Counted from the first letter of the stretch, positions 26,506 to 36,081 are shown. The stretch is 50,054 nt of DNA from JAYQUR01 sp038133505 (GCA_038133505.1 JAYPTI010000004.1:1-50054); one strand, 5' to 3'. Made by a program: numbers and translations. Notes: generated by a model not told the origin, from the letters alone.

Positions 26506-27369
26506 CTAGCCGACGGCCGGCAGGGTGGAGACGGCTTCTTCGACCTCGTAGAAGGTCGGGCGTACGTCGGATTCGAGCGCCTTCCGCGCGAACTCGACAC
26601 AGACCGCCGGTGCATAGCCGTTCAGATAGGCGAGAAGACCCGCCTTGATGCACGTGTAGTATTTCGTTTCCGCTTCGTCGGCCGCGTTGATCGCCGTTGC
26701 GATCGGGCCGATGATTCCGTATGCGACGAACACGCCGAGGAAAGTGCCGACGAGGGCGCCACCGATCAGCTTGCCGAGAACCTCGGGCGGCTCGGTGATG
26801 GAGCCCATCGTCTTGATGACGCCGAGCACCGCCGCGACGATCCCGAGGGCCGGCATGCCGTCGGCCATGGTCTGGATCGCCGCTGCGACACGGTGATTTT
26901 CGTGGTGATGAGTCTCGATTTCCTCATCCATGAGCGCTTCCATCTCGTGCGGCGATTCGGAGCCGAGGCTCATCAGCCGCAGGTAGTCGCACATGAACGT
27001 GACGGCATGGTGGTTCTCGTAGAATGTCGGCTACTGCGTGAAGAGGTCGCTTTCTTCCGGGTTCTCGACATGGCTTTCGAGGGCGAGCATGCCTTTCGAC
27101 CGCGCCAGTTTGAAGATCTGGTACTGGACGCTGAGCAGATCGATATAGTCGTCTTTCGAGTACTTCGGGCCTTTCATCGCCTTGCCGACGGCCTTGCCCG
27201 CCTTCGAGAGTACGGACTTGGGGTTGCCGACGATGAAGGCGCCGATCGCCGCGCCGACGATGATGACCACTTCGAACGGCTGCCAGAGCACCCCGATCTT
27301 GCCGCCCATCGCCATGTATCCGCCCAGAACGCAGGCGAACACGACGACTATGCCGATTATCAGAAACAT
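26506..27369 (-). pseudogene. motA: motA, flagellar stator protein, interrupted by an in-frame TAG
   Basis: MotA is the proton-channel and torque subunit of the flagellar stator. The 287-codon frame starts at ATG 27369 (MFLIIGIVVVF) and is broken at codon 113 by TAG (27031-27033), between ESDLFTQ and PTFYENHHAVTF; the family has Tyr at about this place (QKYP). The rest is well preserved, including MCDYLRLMSLGSESPHEMEALMDEEIE and PALGIVAAVLGVIKTMG. motB follows 33 nt downstream and is broken too. No other flagellar genes occur here. Confidence 0.85.
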
Positions 27370-27552
27370 ACAGGCCTCTGTGTCAGGTTTGGCACATCGT
27401 CGCCGAGCTTAGTTAAAAACCCGTAAAATGCCGGGAATAGAGGCCTCGCGGCCGGGGGCGACGGGCGGGCGGATTTCCGCTACTTATGTCGCCCCGAATC
27501 CAACCAGATCGCGTCCGGTCTCCCGGACGCCAGACAAGAAGAAGGAATCCAC

Positions 27553-27981
27553 ATGCCGGATAACATCGTGTCCGTCGAGGCGCTGCAGGAACGCATGAGC
27601 GCGAACCCGTTCAACAACTGGATGGGCCTCAAGATCGACTCCCTGACCGAGGACGAAATGATCGCGTCCGTAAAGTGGCGCGAGGAGATGATCTCCAATC
27701 CGAAGGCGCGTTACACCCACGGCGGTATCATCGGCGCGATCATCGACACGGTCGCCGATTTCATGATCGCGGCGAAGGTGGGCATGCCGGTCCCGACGGT
27801 CGATATCCGCGTCGACTATCATCGCGCCGCCGCGCCCGGCGACCTGAAATGCGTCGCGCGGATCGTGCGTCTCGGCGGGACGAATTCGGTCGCCGAAGCC
27901 TATGTGTATGACGGCGAGGACAATCTGATCGCCAGCGGCCGCGGCACCTATTTCACGGCGGCGGCCAAGCCGAAGGAGTAG
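27553..27981 (+). CDS. PaaI family hotdog-fold thioesterase
   Basis: A 142-residue single hotdog domain. The segment THGGIIGAIIDTVADF is the family's active-site helix, followed by TVDIRVDYHRAAAPGD and GRGTYF. Members hydrolyse aromatic or short-chain acyl-CoA. The gene is separated by only 5 nt from the decarboxylase-like gene that follows, so both probably belong to one small operon. The ATG follows GAAGGAATCCAC. The substrate is not evident. Confidence 0.85.
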   Translation: MPDNIVSVEALQERMSANPFNNWMGLKIDSLTEDEMIASVKWREEMISNPKARYTHGGIIGAIIDTVADFMIAAKVGMPVPTVDIRVDYHRAAAPGDLKCVARIVRLGGTNSVAEAYVYDGEDNLIASGRGTYFTAAAKPKE

Positions 27982-27986
27982 GCGCG

Positions 27987-28979
27987 ATGCCTCGCGTTCC
28001 GCTGACCGTCTGCACCGGGCCGTACGACCGGGTACGCCCGCTCGTCGACGGGCGCGTCGGGATCGAGGGCTGCGAGGTCAATTTCCTGACCATGAACCCG
28101 GAACAGATCTTCTACCGGGCCTGGAACAATCAGGAGTTCGACGTCACCGAACTTTCGGGATCGAGCTACATTCTCGCGCGGTCGACGGGCTGGGACGAAT
28201 ACATTGCTGTTCCCGTGTTCCCGTCGCGCTCGTTCCGCCATTCCGGCCTCTACATCCGCACGGACGCGGGCATCGGGACGCCGGAGGACCTGAAGGGCCG
28301 AGAGGTCGGCGTGCCGGTCTATGCGCAGACCGCGTCTCTCTGGATCCGGGGCATTCTCGAGGACGACTACGGCGTGGCGCCCTCCGACGTCCGTTGGTTG
28401 ACGGGCGGGCTCGAACAGGGCGGCCGTCGCCCCAAGTTTCCCCCGAACCTGCCGCCCGATATTTCCGTGTCCCAAATTCCGGACGACAAAACGCTGTCCG
28501 CGATGCTCGCCGACGGCGAGATCGCGGCGCTCATATCGGCGCGCGAGCCGTCCTGCTTCCGGCCGGACAATCCCGGCATCGCCCGGCTTTTCCCCGACTT
28601 CCGAGCGGCCGAGCGCGACTGGTTCGGGCGAACCCGGCTGTTTCCGATCATGCATGTTCTGGCGATCCGGCGGTCGCTTGCCGAGGAGCATCCATGGCTC
28701 GCCTCCAGCGTCCTGAAGGCATTCATCGAGGCCAAGGATATCTGTTTCGACGAGATGTCCGACGTCACGGCGCTTGCGGTCTCGATGCCGTGGATGGCGG
28801 CGGAGCTTGCGGAGACGCGGGAACTCATGGGCGACGATTTCTGGCCCTACGGTTTCCGGGAAAACCTCGCGGAACTCGAAACCATGTGCCGATGGTCCAA
28901 GGCACAGGGGATCGCGGCCCGTGAAATGGATCCGGCGGAGCTTTTCCATCCGGCGACGCTGGACCGCGCGCGCATCTGA
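27987..28979 (+). CDS. 4,5-dihydroxyphthalate decarboxylase-like / substrate-binding-fold protein
   Basis: A 330-residue cytoplasmic protein (no signal peptide) resembling the 4,5-dihydroxyphthalate decarboxylase (Pht5) group, which has the fold of periplasmic solute-binding proteins. Features are the start LTVCTGPYDRVRPLVDG, then VTELSGSSYI, LKGREVGVPVYAQTA and WIRGILEDDYGV. Start codon is preceded by AAGGAGT that overlaps the end of the thioesterase gene. It may act on an aromatic acid, or only bind a ligand; the family is not well separated. Confidence 0.75.
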   Translation: MPRVPLTVCTGPYDRVRPLVDGRVGIEGCEVNFLTMNPEQIFYRAWNNQEFDVTELSGSSYILARSTGWDEYIAVPVFPSRSFRHSGLYIRTDAGIGTPEDLKGREVGVPVYAQTASLWIRGILEDDYGVAPSDVRWLTGGLEQGGRRPKFPPNLPPDISVSQIPDDKTLSAMLADGEIAALISAREPSCFRPDNPGIARLFPDFRAAERDWFGRTRLFPIMHVLAIRRSLAEEHPWLASSVLKAFIEAKDICFDEMSDVTALAVSMPWMAAELAETRELMGDDFWPYGFRENLAELETMCRWSKAQGIAAREMDPAELFHPATLDRARI

Positions 28980-28989
28980 GCCCGACGGT

Positions 28990-29024
28990 CCCACCGCGAT
29001 GGGACAATTTCCCGTGGCGGTGGG
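28990..29024 (+). terminator. Hairpin after the decarboxylase-like gene
   Basis: An 8-bp stem CCCACCGC/GCGGTGGG contains an inner stem GGGA/TCCC around the loop CAATT. It lies 10 nt after the stop codon, but no U tract follows. Confidence 0.4.
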
Positions 29025-29033
29025 CCGAAGCCC

Positions 29034-29061
29034 TTCACAAGCCACGATATTCGACTAGTAT
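29034..29061 (+). promoter_or_regulatory. Candidate promoter of the flavin reductase gene
   Basis: TTCACA (29034-29039) and TAGTAT (29056-29061) are spaced by 16 nt, about 52 nt before the ATG. Five of six bases match the -35 consensus. Confidence 0.4.
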
Positions 29062-29112
29062 CGCCCCGGATTAGGGGGCGAGACCCGCGACAACGAAAAC
29101 CGGAAGTTCTGG

Positions 29113-29598
29113 ATGGCAATGGACCAGAGAGAGTATCGCAACGCCGTTGGCTGTTTTGCGACGGGCGTAACCGTGATTACGACGCTCGATCACGACGGAG
29201 AAAAAATCGGCATAACGGCCAATTCCTTCACGTCGTTGTCGCTCGACCCGCCGCTCGTTCTGTTCTGCGTCGACGCCAAAATCAACAGCTTCGAGGCGTT
29301 CGAGTCCTGCCGGCACTTCAACATCAACGTGCTGCACGAAGACCAGATGGCTCTCTCGAACAATTTCGCCAAGTCCAGCGAGGACAAGTGGGACGGCGTG
29401 GATCACGGCTACGGCGAGAACGGCTGTCCCGTGTTCGACGGGGCGCTAGCCGTTCTGGAATGCAAGAAGCACGCTATGTACGAGGGCGGCGATCACCTGA
29501 TCATGGTCGGCGAAGTGACCAAGATGCGGTACGAGCAGCAGGCCTACAATGCGAAGCCGCTGCTCTATTTCCGCGGCTCCTACGGCAAGGTCGGCTAA
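29113..29598 (+). CDS. Flavin reductase family protein (FMN-binding split barrel)
   Basis: Reduces FMN or FAD with NAD(P)H to feed a monooxygenase, or acts alone. The 161-residue split-barrel has YRNAVGCFATGVTVITT, TANSFTSLSLDPPLVLFCV, HFNINVLHEDQM and the C-terminal YFRGSYGKV. These are the common motifs of HpaC-like reductases. No monooxygenase partner is adjacent; the nearest genes are the dihydroxyphthalate decarboxylase-like protein upstream and a convergent penicillin acylase. Two in-frame ATGs start the gene; the first was used. Confidence 0.9.
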   Translation: MAMDQREYRNAVGCFATGVTVITTLDHDGEKIGITANSFTSLSLDPPLVLFCVDAKINSFEAFESCRHFNINVLHEDQMALSNNFAKSSEDKWDGVDHGYGENGCPVFDGALAVLECKKHAMYEGGDHLIMVGEVTKMRYEQQAYNAKPLLYFRGSYGKVG

Positions 29599-29614
29599 GC
29601 CGTCTCCGCGCGGC

Positions 29615-32023
29615 TCACTCCTCTATCGGCACGAGTTTCAGAACACCCAACGCGCCGTCGAGCGCCGCTGTACGGTCTTGCGGAATCGTCAGGTACCGGC
29701 CGTCGCGCCAGCCTCTGACGCGGTCGCTGTAGCGCGACGATAACGGATTGCCCGACTGCCCCGTCGCGATCGCGAAGCGCGAGGCCGAGAGATCGGACAA
29801 ATCGTAGATCGCCCGAAACTCTGGCCCGTGAACGCTGGCGAATGGCGCCTCGCGGTCGGCAGGACGATATTGCGCCCGGTTCACGGTGTAGGCCCCACCG
29901 CCGCTTTCTATGTCGATGTCCGCCAGGCGGCGGACGACGGGGACATGCGTCAACACCGGGTGGCGGAAAGAGGCGGGGTGCGCGGTTCCCCAGCGCCATT
30001 CGGCCGGTCTATCGCCGTATTGTGCGGTCAGGCTGTCCATCGCCCGCGCCAGCGCCGACGTGACGATTGCGGCGCAGTCTTCCTTGCGATCGGTTCGGAC
30101 GTCGTCGCACCAGACCCGGCGCTCGGTCAGCATGCGGTGCACTGCGACCGCGCGGGGGCCGAAATAGCGGGGGAACATCTCGCCGAGCTCGTCGGCGTAA
30201 AGCCCCCGGTTCACCGCGGCCAGCCACGCCGAGAAGATCAGGGGCGCGGGCCGGTCGCGGCCCATGTTTCCGTCCCAAGCCAGGAGAATCTCCACGGCGT
30301 CCGCGTTCGCCGATCCGATGTCCAGCAGCCCGAGCATTACCGGGAGAAGCTCGACGGCGGCGCCCGATTTCACGTCGGTCTGGAGAGCGGCGGCGGCATC
30401 GAGGTCGTGCGGGATAAGAGCGTCCAGAACCGCATGAATTCGCGCGGCGCGATACGGCGCGGCCCAGTCGTGCGTCAGGTGCCAGCGATAGCCGGGCGGC
30501 GTGACGCGATGATTCGCGCTCACGATGCGGCCAGACGGCGGGTTTTCGACCTGGGGGAGCTCCGCGAAGGGGACGAACCCCGACCAGTCGTATTCGCCGC
30601 TCCACCCCGGTACGGGGACGCTGCCGTCGCCTTTCTTGCGGATCGGTATGCGGCCAGCGGCGATGAAGGCGATATTTCCGTCGACGTCCGCGTAGGTGAT
30701 GTTCTGCTGCGGCGCGTGAAACTGACGGAGCGCGTCGCGGAAACCGCGCGTATCCCGGGCGCGGTTCATCGCGACAAGGGCGTTTGGCGTCTCGTCGTCG
30801 GGCGCGAGCGCCATTGCGGCCAGAGCGATGGCGTCACCCGGCTCCGCGAAGCCCTTCAGGTCGCCGACCAGGTCGGAAACCACCGGCCCGTGGCGCGTTT
30901 CGCGGACGACGAGCTCGACCGGTGCCTCTCCCTTTACCTCGATCCGTTCGTTTAGTTGCGCAAACGTCGACGGCCCGTCCGGGGTCTCGTAAGCGTTTTC
31001 GCGATCCTTGACCGGCCGTTCGACGAACAGATCCTGCGTGTCGCTTTCCGTCGTCGTGAACGCCCACGCGACGCGGCCGTTGTGGCCGAGAATATGGAAG
31101 GGAACGCCGGGGACGGTCGCGCCGGTCAGGTCGAGCCCGGGGGCGCTCATGCGGGCCAGATACCACAGGACGGGCGCCCGGAATCCGAGATGCGGATCGT
31201 TGGCCAGCACTGGGCGGCCAGTTGCGGAGCCCGCCCCCGTGACCGCCCAGGAATTCGATGCGGAGACGCGGGCGATCTCGTCGGGCGCCTGCGCGAGCAT
31301 TCGGCCGAAAAGGGCAGGGAGCGCGGCGCTGTCTGCATCCGCCGGGACGGTGGGCGGCACGCCGCCGTCTTTGCGCGGCCAGAGATCGGCGATCTGGTCG
31401 GGCGAGAGCCTGGAGGAAAAGGCCGCCCGCAGCGCTTCGGTCTGCCAGTTACCGGCGAGACGCAGAGCCATCAGCCTGCCCCAGACCAGCGAATCCGCCG
31501 GGATCCACCGATACGGACGATAGCCGAGTAACAGAAATTCCGGCGGCAATGCCATGGCATCGGATCGGTCGAGCCACGCGTTCACGCCCTCGGCATAGGC
31601 GACGAGGACGTCGCGCGTTTCCCGGGGGAGGCGGTCGAACATTCCTTTCGCCAGCCGGTAAAGCCCGAGGATCCGCATCGTCCGGTCGATCCGGACCGTC
31701 TGCGGCCCGACGACTTCCGACAGGCGCCCGGCGCCCAGCCTGCGCATGAAATCCATCTGGAACAGGCGGTCGCGGGCGTGAACGTATCCGAGCGCGCGGT
31801 ATGCATCGGCGGGCGATGCGGCCGTGATGTGGGGGACGCCGTTGCGATCGTATACGACCTCGGCAATGGAGGAGAGGCGTGCAAGCCGCTCCGTCCCGCC
31901 GAGATCGGGGACCGACGTCCGGAGCCAGGCGTATCCGGCGGCCGCGACGGCGATTGCCAGGATGGCGATGCTGAGCATTCCCGCCAGGATTTTGCGGCGA
32001 AGTCTTCGAATTACCTTAAACAT
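29615..32023 (-). CDS. Penicillin acylase family N-terminal nucleophile hydrolase
   Basis: A precursor that is expected to cut itself into two chains and hydrolyse amides such as beta-lactam side chains or acyl-homoserine lactones. The 802-residue protein has a membrane anchor or signal (about 12-32) and the N-terminal chain motif DRNGVPHI. The beta chain begins at the predicted nucleophile S256 in SASNSWAV. PVLANDPHLGF and ANHRVTPPGYRW follow in usual order. It stands alone on the minus strand, back to back with the ACT protein gene. The substrate is uncertain. Confidence 0.92.
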   Translation of the reverse strand: MFKVIRRLRRKILAGMLSIAILAIAVAAAGYAWLRTSVPDLGGTERLARLSSIAEVVYDRNGVPHITAASPADAYRALGYVHARDRLFQMDFMRRLGAGRLSEVVGPQTVRIDRTMRILGLYRLAKGMFDRLPRETRDVLVAYAEGVNAWLDRSDAMALPPEFLLLGYRPYRWIPADSLVWGRLMALRLAGNWQTEALRAAFSSRLSPDQIADLWPRKDGGVPPTVPADADSAALPALFGRMLAQAPDEIARVSASNSWAVTGAGSATGRPVLANDPHLGFRAPVLWYLARMSAPGLDLTGATVPGVPFHILGHNGRVAWAFTTTESDTQDLFVERPVKDRENAYETPDGPSTFAQLNERIEVKGEAPVELVVRETRHGPVVSDLVGDLKGFAEPGDAIALAAMALAPDDETPNALVAMNRARDTRGFRDALRQFHAPQQNITYADVDGNIAFIAAGRIPIRKKGDGSVPVPGWSGEYDWSGFVPFAELPQVENPPSGRIVSANHRVTPPGYRWHLTHDWAAPYRAARIHAVLDALIPHDLDAAAALQTDVKSGAAVELLPVMLGLLDIGSANADAVEILLAWDGNMGRDRPAPLIFSAWLAAVNRGLYADELGEMFPRYFGPRAVAVHRMLTERRVWCDDVRTDRKEDCAAIVTSALARAMDSLTAQYGDRPAEWRWGTAHPASFRHPVLTHVPVVRRLADIDIESGGGAYTVNRAQYRPADREAPFASVHGPEFRAIYDLSDLSASRFAIATGQSGNPLSSRYSDRVRGWRDGRYLTIPQDRTAALDGALGVLKLVPIEE

Positions 32024-32159
32024 TTATAATCAATTATTTATAAGATATATCTATCAACATACATTAGCTGTGTGCGGTGAATTGCGGACCCGATCAGATT
32101 TCATCTCGCCGGTCTTCCGTCGTGTTGTTACGCTGCGGCATGCAAACAGAAAGAACGCG
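32024..32159. promoter_or_regulatory. AT-rich divergent promoter region
   Basis: The first ~45 bases (32022-32065) are almost all A and T (TTTATAATCAATTATTTATAA), in sharp contrast to the GC-rich surroundings. They lie between the acylase gene (minus) and the ACT gene (plus), and probably carry both promoters. No single -35/-10 pair stands out. Confidence 0.45.
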
Positions 32160-32681
32160 ATGACGTCTACAGCAATCGTTACGGTTCTGGGGGAGGACCG
32201 GCCCGGCCTCGTTGCCGCGATCACCCGATGCCTCTGGGAGCTCGGCGCCAACCTCACCGACACGAGCTTTTCGGTACTCGGCGCGGGCGCGGATTTCTCG
32301 GCCGTTTGCGAACTGCCGACAGGGCTTGGCGTCGAGGAAGTTGCGGCAGCGCTGCAGGGTACGACGGAGCTGGCCGAGGTCGAGATTTCCGTGCGGACTT
32401 ATCTCTACGATTCCCTTCACGGTCCCGAGGGAGATGTTACGCACCGGATCGAGGTCAGCGGCGGCGATCAGCCGGGGCTTGTCGCCCGGCTGTGCGAGAC
32501 GTTCGTCGAGTTCAAGGCGAATATCGTGTCGCTGAACGCCGGCCCCCTGGCACGTGATCACGACCGCTACGTCATCCGGTTGTCCGTCTGGTTGCCCGAC
32601 GCTGCGGCGGATGCCTGCATCGCGACCGTCACCAATACCGCCCAGGCGCTCGGTCTCAGCTGCGTTGCCGAACGAATCTGA
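32160..32681 (+). CDS. ACT-domain protein, GcvR-like regulator
   Basis: Two ACT domains make up the whole 173-residue protein. The first starts AIVTVLGEDRPGLVAAIT and the second VSGGDQPGLVARL. E. coli GcvR has this layout and modulates GcvA at the glycine cleavage operon by binding glycine. The ATG at 32160 gives the usual family start; the frame is open further upstream in AT-rich sequence but with no coding character. The next gene starts 17 nt before its stop, suggesting coupling. No gcv genes occur here, so a role in glycine regulation is only inference. Confidence 0.85.
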   Translation: MTSTAIVTVLGEDRPGLVAAITRCLWELGANLTDTSFSVLGAGADFSAVCELPTGLGVEEVAAALQGTTELAEVEISVRTYLYDSLHGPEGDVTHRIEVSGGDQPGLVARLCETFVEFKANIVSLNAGPLARDHDRYVIRLSVWLPDAAADACIATVTNTAQALGLSCVAERI

Positions 32682-33672
32682 CGCCTATCTTTTGCCGCGT
32701 TTCAGGCCGCGTTTCCCCTGGTACGGCGGCGATCTTCAGACCCTACGGAACTACCTCGTGCCCGGTGCGGCGGATCTATCGCGGTGGCCGATGCAACGGA
32801 TCGAGGTTCGAACGCGGGATGCGCTGGCCGACCCTCTGATCGCCGCATGGCACCTGCCCCTCGGGCGCGGGGAAGCCCCGGCGCGACCGTGCGTCGTGCT
32901 GGTTCACGGTCTTATCGGCTGCGAGGGGAGCTTCTACGTTCTGGAGACGGCCCGCCATCTCCTGTCGGCCGGGTATCCGGTCATCCGTGCGAACCTGCGC
33001 GGCGCCGGTCCGTCACGCGTCGTGTGCAGGGGGCATTATTGCGCCGGCTCCAGCGCGGATCTTGCGGATCTGCTCGCCGGATTGCCGGAAGCGGCCGTCG
33101 CGGGCGGGCTCGTCCTCGTCGGCTATTCGCTCGGCGGCAACATCGTCCTCAAGTATCTCGCCGAGGCCCGCGAGGCCGCCAACATCGCCTGCGCGGTCGC
33201 GATTTCAGCGCCGATAGAACTGTCCGCCGCGGCGCGCCGGATGATGGCGCCGCGAAACCGGCTCTACCATCGCTGGCTGCTGGCCAGAATGAAGGAAGAG
33301 GCACTGGCCGGGGCGTCGGCGGTCAGCGACGAAGAGAAGCGGGCGATCGAGCGTGCGCGCAGCGTCTACGAATACGACGCGCTTTTCATCGCGCCCCGGT
33401 TCGGCTTCGACGGCGCGGACGACTATTACGCGCGGTGTTCTGCGGTCGGCATGCTTTGCGACATACGTCGCCCGACGCTTCTGCTCCATGCCCGCGACGA
33501 TCCATGGATACCGGCAGCGTCTTATGCCGACGCGGTTTCGGCGCCGTCGCCGAACGTGACCGCGATCGTCGCGTCCGGCGGCGGTCACGTCGGTTTTCAT
33601 GGCCGGGATCGCGAAACGCCTTGGCATAATCTTTGTCTCTGCACATTTATCGAGAGACACACCGGCGAATAA
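32665..33672 (+). CDS. YheT-like alpha/beta hydrolase
   Basis: A 335-residue hydrolase of the YheT/ABHD group. Marks are FRPRFPWYGGDLQTLRNYL near the N-terminus, the HGLIGCEGSFY oxyanion region, the nucleophile S155 in GYSLGG, the acid near HARDDPWIP and histidine in GGGHVGFHG. The start is uncertain: TTG 32665 gives the family N-terminus and overlaps the ACT gene by 17 nt, while an ATG at 32554 lies deep inside it. Substrate is likely a medium-chain ester. Confidence 0.83.
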   Translation: MPNESDAYLLPRFRPRFPWYGGDLQTLRNYLVPGAADLSRWPMQRIEVRTRDALADPLIAAWHLPLGRGEAPARPCVVLVHGLIGCEGSFYVLETARHLLSAGYPVIRANLRGAGPSRVVCRGHYCAGSSADLADLLAGLPEAAVAGGLVLVGYSLGGNIVLKYLAEAREAANIACAVAISAPIELSAAARRMMAPRNRLYHRWLLARMKEEALAGASAVSDEEKRAIERARSVYEYDALFIAPRFGFDGADDYYARCSAVGMLCDIRRPTLLLHARDDPWIPAASYADAVSAPSPNVTAIVASGGGHVGFHGRDRETPWHNLCLCTFIERHTGE

Positions 33673-33686
33673 GCGGGGGAGGAAAA

Positions 33687-36050
33687 ATGGCCGCACGTAA
33701 ACTGGGCGGGGGCGATGTCGGATATCCGGATTTCGATCCGGGCGATCGCCAGGAAGGCCGCGTCTTCGATTTCACCAGCCACGAGCGCGCCCGAGAGGCG
33801 CTGGAACTGATGTTGTCGATGCCGGGGAACGGCTTCAACGTGTTCGTGCTGGGCGAGAACCGTTCCGGCCGTCTGACCAGTACCGTGGAATTCCTGACCG
33901 ACGAGGTCAAAAGCCGTCCGGCGCCGAAGGACTGGGTTTACGTAAACAATTTCGTCCGCAGCTGGGAGCCGATACCCGCGGCCCTTCCGGCGGGCCGGGG
34001 ACGGAAGTTCCGGGACCGGATGGCGGCGCTCGTCGAGAACATTTCTGAGGCCTTGCGAACCGCGTTCGGCGGCGCGGATTTCCAGAAGCGGGTGGAGGAA
34101 GAGGGCGACGCGGCGCGGCAGAAGATCAATGCGGAGATGGAGAGCGTTCAGGCCGAAGCACGCCGGCACGGGCTCGAAATCCTGCAAACGCCGCAGGGGC
34201 CGATGATCTTCGCGATCGACGGCGAGGGTAAGCCGGTCCCGCCGGACGCGCTGACCGACGAGCAGAAAGCGACGATCGAAGCGCAGGGGCCGGTGCTGGC
34301 CGGACGTATCCGCGATATCAGCCGGGATGCCGCGACGATGCACGCGGCGCTGCAGGAGCGGACGCTCGAACTCGGACGTCAGACGGCCGATTTCACCTGC
34401 GCGCCGCTGATCGACACGGTTGCGGCCGATTTTTCCGAAATTCCGGACCTGACGCGATGGCTGGTCGCCCTCAAGGCCGACATCGTCGAGAACTACCGGG
34501 TGTTCCTTCCCGTTCCGGACGATATGCAGCGCCCACCCGAGATGGAGCCGAAGATCCGGTATGCGGTCAATCTGCTGGTCGATAACCAGGGCGAAGAACA
34601 TGCGCCGATCGTCGTCGAGGCGAACCCGACATACGAGAGACTGTTCGGCCGCATAGAATACCGGCAATCGCCCCAGGGTATGGAGACGGACTTTACGCTG
34701 GTTCGCGGCGGCGCGTTTCATCGGGCCAACGGCGGCATTCTGGTTCTCCGCGCGGACGGCGTCGCCTCGTCGCCCGGAAGCTGGCAGGCGATCAAGGCGG
34801 CCCTCCGCGACGACGAACTGCGGATCGAAGAGCCGTTCCGGAGCACCGGCCCTGCCGTCGCCGGAGCGCCGTCGCCGCAACCCATTCCGCTCGACCTAAA
34901 GGTCGTGCTCGTGGGTGCGCCGCGCTGGTACTACACCTTCTTTTCCGCCGATCCGGAGTTCCAGAGCTACGTCAAACTCAAGGCCGATATCGACCCTGTG
35001 ATGGAAGCATCGCCGGAAAATATCGCGAACTATGCCGGCATGATCCGCCAGATGGCGCGCGAGGCCGAAACCGGCGAGCGGCAGTGCGACGATGCCGCGA
35101 TAAGTCTTCTGTTGGGTCTCGCGTCGCGGTGGGCGGCGGACCGCAGAAAGTTGTCCTCGCAGTTCGAACGGATCAGCGACGTCGTCGAAGAATCCTGCCG
35201 GATCGCGAAGGGCGAGAGCTCCCGGACGATTACCCGGGAACTGGTTGTCCGAGCGCTCGCGGCGAACCGGCGCCGGAATGCCCGTATCGAGGACCGTATC
35301 CAGGAACAGATCGCGGAGAAATCCGTTCTCATTTCGACGACCGGGTCGAAAGTCGGCCAGGTGAACGCGCTGACGGTACGAGACCTGGGCGATCACGCCT
35401 TCGGCACGCCGAGCCGCGTGACGGCGAGCGCGTCGGTGGGGCGCCGCGGGGTCGTGAATATCGAACGCGACGTCGGGCTTGGCGGGCCGATCCAGCAGAA
35501 AGGCGCGCTCGTTCTGCAGGGATGGCTCACCGGGCGCTTTGCCCGCCGTTTCCCGCTGTCGTTCAATGTCTCGATTACGTTCGAGCAATCCTACGGCGGG
35601 GTCGAAGGGGACAGCGCGTCGCTGGCCGAACTCGTCTGCATTCTGTCCGATCTTTCGGGCATTCCCGTGCGCCAGGATCTCGCGATTACCGGCTCCGTCA
35701 ACCAACACGGCGAAGCGCAGGTGATCGGCGGCGCGCACTACAAGATCGAAGGCTTTTTCCGGACTTGCAAGGAGGCCGGTCCCCTCGAGGGGACGCAGGG
35801 GGCGGCGGTACCGCTCGCCAACGAAGACAACCTCATCATGTCGGAGGAAGTCGCGGCGGCAGTGACCGACGGCTCGTTCTCCATCTACGGCATCGCCAGC
35901 ATCGAGGACGCGGTCGAACTGTTCATGGGAATCCCCGCGGGCGAGCCGGATCAAAACGGCAACTATCCGCCGGAGACGGTCTTCGGCAAGGTCGCGGCGC
36001 GGCTCGAGGAATACGACCGAATCCTTGCCGAGCGCGACGGCGCGTTTTAG
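33687..36050 (+). CDS. Lon family protease (LonB/LonH-like)
   Basis: A 787-residue ATPase-protease with the Lon proteolytic domain at the C-terminus. The Ser-Lys dyad is S643 (GDSAS) and K686 (HYKIEGFF), 43 residues apart as in classical Lon. VEGDSASLAELVCILSDLSG and DLAITGSVNQHGEAQ frame the site. The N-terminal ATPase module lacks a clean Walker A: the P-loop position reads LGENRSGRLTS, and the GKT lysine is replaced by Arg, as in YcbZ-like proteins. It lacks the usual Lon N-domain. GGGGAGG precedes ATG 33687. It lies 14 nt after the YheT gene. Confidence 0.9.
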   Translation: MAARKLGGGDVGYPDFDPGDRQEGRVFDFTSHERAREALELMLSMPGNGFNVFVLGENRSGRLTSTVEFLTDEVKSRPAPKDWVYVNNFVRSWEPIPAALPAGRGRKFRDRMAALVENISEALRTAFGGADFQKRVEEEGDAARQKINAEMESVQAEARRHGLEILQTPQGPMIFAIDGEGKPVPPDALTDEQKATIEAQGPVLAGRIRDISRDAATMHAALQERTLELGRQTADFTCAPLIDTVAADFSEIPDLTRWLVALKADIVENYRVFLPVPDDMQRPPEMEPKIRYAVNLLVDNQGEEHAPIVVEANPTYERLFGRIEYRQSPQGMETDFTLVRGGAFHRANGGILVLRADGVASSPGSWQAIKAALRDDELRIEEPFRSTGPAVAGAPSPQPIPLDLKVVLVGAPRWYYTFFSADPEFQSYVKLKADIDPVMEASPENIANYAGMIRQMAREAETGERQCDDAAISLLLGLASRWAADRRKLSSQFERISDVVEESCRIAKGESSRTITRELVVRALAANRRRNARIEDRIQEQIAEKSVLISTTGSKVGQVNALTVRDLGDHAFGTPSRVTASASVGRRGVVNIERDVGLGGPIQQKGALVLQGWLTGRFARRFPLSFNVSITFEQSYGGVEGDSASLAELVCILSDLSGIPVRQDLAITGSVNQHGEAQVIGGAHYKIEGFFRTCKEAGPLEGTQGAAVPLANEDNLIMSEEVAAAVTDGSFSIYGIASIEDAVELFMGIPAGEPDQNGNYPPETVFGKVAARLEEYDRILAERDGAF

Positions 36051-36081
36051 AGAATTTCCGGTCGTCGATCATGATTTAAAG

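Noticed and set aside
27390..27395. TGGCAC as a sigma-54 promoter near motA
   Set aside because: On the plus strand, opposite to motA, and without a TTGCA partner.
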